A stretch of DNA of 11,759 nt, taken from the NCBI GenBank assembly GCA_027013265.1, contig JALUXQ010000128.1, positions 1-11,759 on the forward strand. The letters are read 5' to 3'. The position numbers were made by a program, and so were the translations under genes. This document shows, in pieces, positions 6,873 through 11,759 of the stretch (positions within the stretch are counted from its first letter, which is position 1; every line of letters begins with the position of its first letter). The notes under the pieces were generated by a model. It was given only the letters and a program-made list of their open reading frames with translations, had not been told where the DNA came from and searched no databases. Source of the stretch: Campylobacteraceae bacterium. Lineage in GTDB: Bacteria > Campylobacterota > Campylobacteria > Campylobacterales > Sulfurospirillaceae.

Positions 6873-7367
6873 TTATATTAGAGACTCAACCAAAAGTGAG
6901 TCAGTTTCTACTTTTTTTGACTTTAAAACTCTGTCCTCTTTTAGCTTTGCTTTTAACTCTTCGTTTTCAAGAGCAAGTATCTGCATAGCAAGGTATGCAC
7001 TGTTTACCGCTCCAGCTTTTCCGATAGCAACAGTCGCTACTGGCATGCCTCCTGGCATCTGAACAGTAGAGAGCAAGGAGTCCATGCCTCCCAAGCCAGA
7101 AGCGTCAAGAGGAACACCGATGACTGGTTTTGTAGTCATTGAAGCCACAACTCCAGCTAGATGTGCCGCCATGCCAGCTGCAGCTATAAAAACTTTGGCG
7201 CCTTTTTTCTCGGCTCCAACTACATATTCATGCGTTCTTTTCGGACTTCTGTGTGCCGAAGAGACGATAATCTCATACATAACACTAAACTTTTCCAATA
7301 TCTTAGTACACTCTTGCATCACAGGATAGTCGCTTTTGCTACCTATTATGATTGATACAAATTTCAT
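6873..7367 (-). CDS. purE: N5-carboxyaminoimidazole ribonucleotide mutase PurE (class I)
   Basis: PurE converts N5-CAIR to CAIR in de novo purine synthesis. The 164 residues show GSKSDYP (9-15), SAHRSP (37-42, with the catalytic His39), the AAAGMAAHLAGVVA helix, the loop VIGVPLD and QMPGGMPVATVAIG (103-116), all typical of the short class I bacterial enzyme. A charged C-terminal tail (from about residue 133) extends past the core. No purK is in the window. The ATG at 7367 has a strong AGGAG five bases upstream. That AGGAG is complementary to part of an upstream hairpin, so translation may be controlled by leader folding (see the leader entry). It is followed after 10 nt by the DUF3972-like gene, the order found in C. 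jejuni. Confidence 0.96.
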   Translation of the reverse strand: MKFVSIIIGSKSDYPVMQECTKILEKFSVMYEIIVSSAHRSPKRTHEYVVGAEKKGAKVFIAAAGMAAHLAGVVASMTTKPVIGVPLDASGLGGMDSLLSTVQMPGGMPVATVAIGKAGAVNSAYLAMQILALENEELKAKLKEDRVLKSKKVETDSLLVESLI

Positions 7368-7418
7368 TTTTGCTCCTATTTAACTGTCATCTTTACTAGG
7401 AGCAAAGCTCCTAGTAAA
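7368..7418 (-). promoter_or_regulatory. purE 5' leader: perfect 12-bp hairpin with alternative pairing to the Shine-Dalgarno sequence
   Basis: On the minus strand, TTTACTAGGAGC (7418-7407), loop TTT (7406-7404) and GCTCCTAGTAAA (7403-7392) form a perfect 12-bp hairpin. The purE ribosome-binding region TAGGAGCAAA (7378-7369) is exactly complementary over 10 bases to TTTGCTCCTA (7406-7397), which is the loop plus part of the second arm. The second arm can therefore pair with the first arm, leaving the ribosome-binding site free, or with the site itself, hiding it, but not both. The pairings are seen directly. A regulatory role is inference, since the hairpin may simply be a stable processing or decay signal. 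No T-run follows, so it is not a standard terminator. Confidence 0.5.
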
Positions 7419-7421
7419 TTC

Positions 7422-7450
7422 ACGCGCTACTAAAGCACAACCTTGCGGTC
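7422..7450. repeat. 29-bp intergenic direct repeat, copy 1 (purE side)
   Basis: Matches 7470-7498 at 28 of 29 positions; the difference is G at 7445 against A at 7493. On the plus strand it runs from ACGCGCTACTAAAGC to CTTGCGGTC. The outer GACC end carries a short ACC/GGT palindrome. It lies next to the purE leader hairpin. Confidence 0.8.
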
Positions 7451-7469
7451 GTATGACTCTATTTTAATT

Positions 7470-7498
7470 ACGCGCTACTAAAGCACAACCTTACGGTC
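7470..7498. repeat. 29-bp intergenic direct repeat, copy 2 (U32 gene side)
   Basis: Second copy, 48 bp from the first, starting 18 bases beyond the stop codon of the U32 gene on the minus strand. The spacer between copies is unrelated AT-rich sequence. The edge of this copy facing purE reads GCGCGTAATTAAAAT on the minus strand, like the GCGTAATCAAAA edge of the other repeat family near glyQ. With two copies only, this is not a CRISPR array. Confidence 0.8.
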
Positions 7499-7516
7499 AG
7501 AAAATCCTATGCTCCA

Positions 7517-8773
7517 CTATAGTTCTCTTCTTAAAAATGTAAAGGGTGGCAGGGTTGTTGGTAATTTTATGGCATTTGTGTTTCCGCTGTGAATCGAACT
7601 ATAAATTTTACCCTTTTCACTCTGTAATTTTTTAAATTCTATATACCAACTCTGCTCCTCTTTAAAAACTCTTCCAAATTCATTTTCACTCTGTTCCAAG
7701 CTATCTTCTGGCAATACTAACTCATACACAACATTTGGCTCTAACTTATCTTTGCAAAAACATCCAAGTCCATCTTCACTTACCATAGCACACACTTGAT
7801 GAGTTCCCTCGCTTATAGAGTCCTCTAGGTTTTGGGTATTGTGCTTAACAAATGGTCTTTTAACAAGATAGCCATCATTAAAACCTCTGTTTTTTGTGCT
7901 ACTTAGCTCTTTTTCATACTTGCTCGCATCAAACTTTTTCTCATAATAGTCATCAATTGCTCGCCTATAAGTTTTTGTAGTAATTCCTACATAATATGTA
8001 CTTTTTGTCCTGCCTTCAATCTTCAGAGAATCAATCACTTTACTATCTAGTATAGTATCTACATGTGAACTGAGATTTAAATCTTTGGCATTCATGATGT
8101 GGGTGCCTTCATCACTCTGTTGTACCTTAAACAGTGTACCATTTTCCTCGTTTTTAGCATACATGGTATATGGAAACCTGCAATCATTTGCACAACTTCC
8201 TCGATTTGATACTCTTCCACTTTGAAGCGAACTTATCAAACATCTTCCGCTATATGCAAAGCACATGGAGCCGTGCACAAAAACTTCAAGCTCAAGATTT
8301 GGCAAATGCTCTTTTATCTTTTGTAAATCCTTAAGACTCACTTCTCTAGCAGCTATTATCCTCTTGACTCCCATGTCCCAATAAACCTCAGCATCAAGAT
8401 AACTTAGAACATTTGCTTGAGTTGAGAGGTGCACAGGTATATCTGGTGCTATCTTTTGAGCCAATCTCACGATTCCTGGAGCTGCGACTATAAAAGCATC
8501 TGGTTTCATGGCTGACACTTTTTCTATATGTTTTTTTAACAAATCAATTTGAGCGTTGAAGGGAAAACCATTTATAGTCACATATAGTTTTTTACCTTTT
8601 TTATGAGTATATTTTATCGCCTCTTCAAAGCTTTCATAAGTAAACTCTTTGCCACTTCTAAGTCTTAGTGAAAAATGGCTAACCCCTGCATAAACTGCGT
8701 CAGCTCCATATGCTAAAGCTATCTTTAGTTTTTCAAAATTTCCAGCAGGTGAGAGTAATTCGACTCTATCCAT
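7517..8773 (-). CDS. U32 family enzyme (peptidase U32/TrhP-RlhA-like, [4Fe-4S], probable tRNA or rRNA uridine/cytidine hydroxylation)
   Basis: 418 residues. The N terminus (ELLSPAGNFEKLKIALAYGA then DAVYAG) and FVHGSMCFAYSGRCLISS are U32 hallmarks. Cys171, Cys178, Cys194 and Cys198 (spacing CX6CX15CX3C) are placed as the iron-sulfur cluster ligands of this family. SLKIEGRTKSTYYVG (249-263) is the second signature. Once called collagenase or peptidase (H. pylori HP0169 PrtC), U32 proteins such as TrhP and RlhA are now known to be needed for RNA 5-hydroxylation using prephenate, and UbiU/UbiV act in ubiquinone hydroxylation. Its closeness in pattern to E. coli YegQ (TrhP) makes wobble-uridine tRNA hydroxylation the best guess. 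The ATG directly follows the cheZ TAG with no gap. C. jejuni Cj0701 sits in the same place. Family certain; substrate likely but unproven. Confidence 0.9.
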   Translation of the reverse strand: MDRVELLSPAGNFEKLKIALAYGADAVYAGVSHFSLRLRSGKEFTYESFEEAIKYTHKKGKKLYVTINGFPFNAQIDLLKKHIEKVSAMKPDAFIVAAPGIVRLAQKIAPDIPVHLSTQANVLSYLDAEVYWDMGVKRIIAAREVSLKDLQKIKEHLPNLELEVFVHGSMCFAYSGRCLISSLQSGRVSNRGSCANDCRFPYTMYAKNEENGTLFKVQQSDEGTHIMNAKDLNLSSHVDTILDSKVIDSLKIEGRTKSTYYVGITTKTYRRAIDDYYEKKFDASKYEKELSSTKNRGFNDGYLVKRPFVKHNTQNLEDSISEGTHQVCAMVSEDGLGCFCKDKLEPNVVYELVLPEDSLEQSENEFGRVFKEEQSWYIEFKKLQSEKGKIYSSIHSGNTNAIKLPTTLPPFTFLRREL

Positions 8774-9526
8774 CTAGTTCTTTTTACCCAAACTCTCTAT
8801 GATAGCCTCTATATCTTCACTCGTTACCAAATCATCTGTACTCTCATCGCCCTCAATATGAACGGCTGAGCCGACTCTATTTTTATCATCAATTGCGCCT
8901 TCAAAAAGCATGCTTATGTATTTTGAAAGTGCTCTCATGACATTGATAACTCTCTCTATCTTTTGTCGATGTATATCTTGATACTGCATGATATCCATCG
9001 CCATCATGACTTCATCTTCACCCGTTTGGGCATTTGATGTCATTGTTGCTAATTTTTCTTTTGCCTCTTTGTTGTCATTTAGTATATTTTTGAACTGCTC
9101 TATGCCCGGAAATTTATCTGCTAATTTTTCAAAGAGAGCTATATTTTTTTCTATCGTTTCACTAATTGTTGCTATATCCGTTTCACTATCCATTAAGACA
9201 TTGTTTACAGCTTCTAGTTTGTCAAATATCTGAGTAGCCTTCACTTCAGAATCCCTAGTCACATCATCAAGCTGTGAAACCATTTTGTGATCTTCAGTAG
9301 GTGGAGGTGGTGGCCAAGCCATATTTGGATCAGCTCTATATTCGTCAGCGCTCTTAAGATAGTCTTTATTATCACTATCTTCTGGCTCATCTTGAGTTAC
9401 TAGCTCTTCAATACTCTCTTCTTCGACTTTTTCTTCTATATTTTCCTCTGTTGAAGTTTCATCATCTCCCAAATCTTGCTCATCTAGACCGCCCGCCATC
9501 AATGCATCAAGCTCTTCTTGTGTCAT
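8774..9526 (-). CDS. cheZ: Campylobacterota-type CheZ, CheY-P phosphatase
   Basis: 250 residues. A central helical region carries QYQDIHRQKIERV: Asp184 and Gln188 align with catalytic Asp143 and Gln147 of E. coli CheZ (QDxxxQ), which position the water that dephosphorylates CheY-P. The C terminus SEDIEAIIESLGKKN resembles the E. coli CheZ tail (DDLLDSLGF) that docks CheY. The N terminus MTQEELDALMAGG resembles the CheY-binding N-terminal peptide of FliM (SQAEIDALL). Between them lies a very acidic, low-complexity stretch (20-60) and WPPPPP (71-76), likely a flexible linker. Related remote CheZ proteins are H. pylori HP0170 and C. jejuni Cj0700. The ATG has AGGAGA five bases upstream, and a TATAAT lies further upstream in the divergent region. 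This is the first gene of the minus-strand run. Confidence 0.88.
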   Translation of the reverse strand: MTQEELDALMAGGLDEQDLGDDETSTEENIEEKVEEESIEELVTQDEPEDSDNKDYLKSADEYRADPNMAWPPPPPTEDHKMVSQLDDVTRDSEVKATQIFDKLEAVNNVLMDSETDIATISETIEKNIALFEKLADKFPGIEQFKNILNDNKEAKEKLATMTSNAQTGEDEVMMAMDIMQYQDIHRQKIERVINVMRALSKYISMLFEGAIDDKNRVGSAVHIEGDESTDDLVTSEDIEAIIESLGKKN

Positions 9527-9603
9527 AAGATTCTCCTACCAATTTATTTTTATGCTTTATTATATATAATTTTTTATATAATTCTACTTTAAAAGGAAAA
9601 AAG
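9527..9603. promoter_or_regulatory. Divergent promoter region between cheZ (-) and the PHP phosphatase gene (+)
   Basis: The 77-bp gap is extremely AT-rich. For the minus strand, TATAAT at 9564-9559 is a good -10 box, leaving a leader of about 25 nt before the cheZ ATG, with AGGAGA at 9537-9532. For the plus strand, TATAAT at 9577-9582 (another at 9565-9570) fits a start near 9590, followed by AAAAGGA at 9591-9597 and the ATG at 9604. No clear TTGACA -35 boxes are visible, which is usual for sigma-70 promoters in Campylobacterota. No sigma-54 or sigma-28 consensus is apparent. This is probably the main promoter of the long minus-strand run. Confidence 0.6.
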
Positions 9604-10383
9604 ATGATAGTAGATATACATAATCACACGATTTTATGCAATCATGCCACAGGCAGTGTCGAAGATTTTGTGCAAACAGCGATAAAAGAGAAGATAGATG
9701 TTTTTGGGTTTGCAGATCATGCTCCTATGAATTTTGATGAAAAATACCGCATGAAGTTTGATGATATGCAAAATTATGAAAATGAAATCCGAAATATCAA
9801 GGAAAAATATAGAGACAAAATAGAAATTTTATTAGGATACGAGGTTGATTTTCTGAATGGCTATATAGACCAAAGAGTTTTAAAAGCCGATGTTGACTAT
9901 CTCATAGGATCCGTGCATTTTTTAGACAAATGGGGGTTTGATAATCCAGAATTTATAGGGGATTATAAAAACAAGGATATGGATAAAGTGTGGCAAGACT
10001 ATTTCGACACTGTTGCAAAGATGGCAAAGAGCAATCTATTTCAGATAATTGGACATATAGATTTGATAAAAGTATTTAATTTTATGCCAAAAAAAGAGAT
10101 AAAATTGATTGCCCTCAATGCTATAAAAGAGATAAAAAAAGCAAAAATGGTAGTAGAAGTAAATAGCTCAGGACTTAGAAAACCTATCCACGAGATATAC
10201 CCATCAAAAGATATAATGGAGCTTCTAAAGGAGTTTGATATACCTATAACATTTAGCTCTGATGCCCATAAAGTAGAGGATATAAACTATAAAAAAGATG
10301 AAGTTTCAGACTATGCAAAATCCTTTGGGTATAAAAAATGTGCAGTTTTTAGAAACAAAGAGATAAAAATGGTTAATTTTTAA
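9604..10383 (+). CDS. PHP-domain phosphatase, probable histidinol-phosphatase (HisJ/HisK type)
   Basis: 259 residues, the usual length for monofunctional PHP-type histidinol-phosphate phosphatase. Metal-binding positions of the PHP fold are all present: DIHNHT (His6, His8), ADHAP (Asp38, His39), GYEVDF (Glu80), GSVHF (His105), IGHIDLIK (His151) and SSDAH (Asp220, His222). The NHATGS near residue 13 is also typical of the HisJ group (CDHATGS). The reaction would be L-histidinol phosphate to L-histidinol, the penultimate part of histidine synthesis, in the cytosol; other PHP phosphatases look similar, so the substrate is inferred. No his genes are adjacent. The ATG has AAAAGGA upstream with good spacing and a TATAAT about 22 nt before it. 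It lies between cheZ and glnA, which in C. jejuni are direct divergent neighbours. Confidence 0.82.
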   Translation: MIVDIHNHTILCNHATGSVEDFVQTAIKEKIDVFGFADHAPMNFDEKYRMKFDDMQNYENEIRNIKEKYRDKIEILLGYEVDFLNGYIDQRVLKADVDYLIGSVHFLDKWGFDNPEFIGDYKNKDMDKVWQDYFDTVAKMAKSNLFQIIGHIDLIKVFNFMPKKEIKLIALNAIKEIKKAKMVVEVNSSGLRKPIHEIYPSKDIMELLKEFDIPITFSSDAHKVEDINYKKDEVSDYAKSFGYKKCAVFRNKEIKMVNF

Positions 10384-10452
10384 CCACCTAAAAAGTAAAT
10401 TATATAGATAATTTAGGTAAAATAACTAAAATTAAATTTACAAGGAGTACAT
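10371..10452 (+). promoter_or_regulatory. glnA upstream region with inverted repeats and ribosome-binding site
   Basis: Three inverted repeats lie here. GGTTAA-TTT-TTAACC (10371-10385) spans the stop codon of the phosphatase gene. TAAATTAT-ATAG-ATAATTTA (10396-10415) is perfect with 8-bp arms. ACCTAAA (10386-10392) pairs with TTTAGGT (10412-10418) and would exclude part of the second. None is followed by a T-run, so termination is doubtful. The 8-bp palindrome could be an operator. A TAAAAT at 10418-10423 is a possible -10 box. AAGGAG (10442-10447) is a strong ribosome-binding site, spaced 5 nt from the glnA ATG. Function of the palindromes is not established. Confidence 0.45.
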
Positions 10453-11759
10453 ATGGGCAAGTTTGTCAATAGTGTGGAAGAGTTTTTTAAGTATTGCGAA
10501 GAGAATGAAGTGGAGTTTGTTGATTTTCGTTTCACAGATATCAAAGGTGCTTGGCATCATCTATCTTATACTATGTCAGCGATTGATGAAGATTCATTTA
10601 AAAATGGTATCCCATTTGATGGCTCAAGTGTAGATGCTTGGCAGCCGATAAATGAGTCAGACATGCTTTTGATGCCTGAAGCTGAAACTGCCTTTTTAGA
10701 CCCTTTTACAGCTGATTCTACAATCGTGGTATTTTGTGATGTTTTTGATATTTACAAAGGCGAACTGTATGAAAAATGCCCTAGAAGTATAGCTAAAAAA
10801 GCGCTTAAATACCTTAGTGAAACTGGTGTTGGTGATGTAGCATATTTTGGACCAGAAAATGAATTTTTCATATTTGATGATGTAAAAATAAAAGATGAGA
10901 TTAACTGTGCCTACTATGAAGTTGACTCTGAAGAGGGTGAATGGAACGATAGCAGAACTTATCCTGATGGTTTCAACACAGGTCATAGACCAAGAACAAA
11001 AGGTGGATACTTTCCTTGTCAGCCAACAGACTCTATGGTTGACTTAAGAGCCGAAATGGTTCAAGTATTAGAGCAAGTTGGTCTTGAGACATTTGTTGTT
11101 CACCATGAAGTTGCACAAGCTCAAGGTGAAATCGGCGTGAAATTTGGTACACTTGTAGAAGCAGCCGATAATGTGCAAATCTACAAATATGTAGTAAAGA
11201 TGGTAGCTCATCTAAATGGCAAAACTGCAACATTTATGCCAAAACCTCTATATGGTGACAACGGAAATGGTATGCATGTCCACCAATCAATCTGGAAAGA
11301 TGGAAAAAATACATTCTACAAAGCTGGAGAATATGCAAACTTAAGTGATACAGCAAGATACTATATCGGTGGAGTTTTAAAACATGCTCAAAGTCTTGCA
11401 GCTTTTACAAATGCCTCAACTAACTCTTACAAAAGATTGATACCTGGATTTGAAGCTCCTTCAATCCTCACTTACTCTTCTCAAAACAGAAGTGCGAGTT
11501 GTCGTATCCCTTATGGTGCAAATGAAAAATCAGTCCGTGCTGAGATGAGATTTCCAGATTCAACTGCTTGTCCGTATCTTGCATTTACTGCCCTTTTACT
11601 AGCTGGACTTGATGGCATCAAAAACAAAACTGAGCCAGTTGGTCCTATGGATGAAGATCTGTTTGAATTAAGCCTTGATGAAATCAGAGAAAAGGGAATT
11701 GCTCAAATGCCTCATACACTAAGAGAAGCATTAGAGGCACTTTTGAAAGATCAAGATTA
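10453..11759 (+). CDS. glnA: Glutamine synthetase type I (3' end outside the window)
   Basis: GlnA makes glutamine from glutamate, ammonium and ATP, the main ammonium-assimilating step. 435 codons are visible before the window ends; the full protein should be around 475 residues. Motifs: FDGSSV (55-60), GPENEFFIFD (133-142), MPKPLYGDNGNGMHVHQS (262-279, the ATP/metal signature) and NRSASCRIP (345-353). The region matching the adenylylation loop of E. coli (NLYDLPPEE, Tyr397) reads DLFELSLDE (402-410) with Phe404, so GlnE-type control by adenylylation is not possible at that residue. From memory, H. pylori GlnA also lacks this tyrosine. The start ATG follows AAGGAG at 5 nt. Control, if any, would be transcriptional, perhaps through the palindromes upstream. 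A divergent glnA near cheZ fits C. jejuni Cj0699c. Confidence 0.97.
   Translation, partial: MGKFVNSVEEFFKYCEENEVEFVDFRFTDIKGAWHHLSYTMSAIDEDSFKNGIPFDGSSVDAWQPINESDMLLMPEAETAFLDPFTADSTIVVFCDVFDIYKGELYEKCPRSIAKKALKYLSETGVGDVAYFGPENEFFIFDDVKIKDEINCAYYEVDSEEGEWNDSRTYPDGFNTGHRPRTKGGYFPCQPTDSMVDLRAEMVQVLEQVGLETFVVHHEVAQAQGEIGVKFGTLVEAADNVQIYKYVVKMVAHLNGKTATFMPKPLYGDNGNGMHVHQSIWKDGKNTFYKAGEYANLSDTARYYIGGVLKHAQSLAAFTNASTNSYKRLIPGFEAPSILTYSSQNRSASCRIPYGANEKSVRAEMRFPDSTACPYLAFTALLLAGLDGIKNKTEPVGPMDEDLFELSLDEIREKGIAQMPHTLREALEALLKDQD

Noticed and set aside
6414..6881. 155-residue plus-strand reading frame opposite the DUF3972-like gene
   Set aside because: It is rich in serine and phenylalanine in the way expected of the antisense of a Glu/Lys coiled-coil gene, has no domain, and the minus-strand gene has conserved context.
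7422..7498. Direct repeats as a small CRISPR array
   Set aside because: Only two copies with one 19-nt spacer, no cas genes in the window, and the same operon gap holds other palindromes; a dispersed intergenic repeat fits better.
7368..7516. A known purine riboswitch upstream of purE
   Set aside because: No three-way junction with the conserved guanine or PRPP riboswitch cores could be recognised; only the simple hairpin and repeats are visible.
11033..11233. Minus-strand reading frame inside glnA
   Set aside because: It lies wholly within the strongly conserved glutamine synthetase coding sequence and has no recognisable product.

Overview
The window is AT-rich bacterial chromosome, almost certainly from a campylobacterotal (former epsilonproteobacterial) organism. 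The best evidence is gene order. On the minus strand it reads cheZ, a U32-type [4Fe-4S] enzyme, purE, a DUF3972-like protein, glyQ, a Nif3-like protein, an HP0958-like zinc-ribbon coiled-coil protein, waaA and an RluA-type pseudouridine synthase, with glnA divergent on the other side of cheZ. From memory this matches Campylobacter jejuni Cj0699c-Cj0708, and the HP0956-HP0960 block of Helicobacter pylori. The extra genes and the intergenic repeats suggest an environmental relative such as a Sulfurimonas-type genus, but the genus cannot be fixed from the sequence alone.

Layout. Positions 1-488 (+) hold the 3' end of an ADP-ribosylglycohydrolase-family gene. It meets, stop codon to stop codon with no base between, the last gene of a long minus-strand run (9526 down to 489). 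Read in its own direction, that run is cheZ, U32 enzyme, purE, DUF3972-like, glyQ, Nif3-like, HP0958-like, waaA, rluA-like, a small NifX-like protein, an unknown protein and a lone ABC ATPase. Most junctions overlap or are 0-14 nt apart. Two are not: U32-purE (149 nt) and DUF3972-glyQ (151 nt). Both are filled with direct repeats and hairpins. To the right, an AT-rich 77-bp divergent promoter region separates cheZ from a PHP-family phosphatase gene (+), which is followed by glnA (+), cut by the window end at 435 codons.

Functions. The run mixes motility (CheZ dephosphorylates CheY-P; the HP0958 family supports sigma-54 and the flagellar export apparatus), envelope synthesis (WaaA adds Kdo to lipid A), translation and RNA modification (GlyQ, the RluA-type enzyme, the U32 tRNA-hydroxylation-like enzyme), purine synthesis (PurE) and poorly known genes. 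Such mixed operons are normal in Campylobacterota. On the plus strand, GlnA assimilates ammonium and the PHP protein is probably a histidinol phosphatase.

I see no CRISPR array, transposase, prophage, rRNA or tRNA. The most interesting signals are the leader of purE, where a perfect 12-bp hairpin competes with a 10-bp pairing that would cover the purE Shine-Dalgarno sequence, two families of intergenic repeats sharing a common edge, the Tyr-to-Phe change at the adenylylation site of GlnA, and the poorly known three-gene tail (NifX-like, unknown, ABC ATPase).
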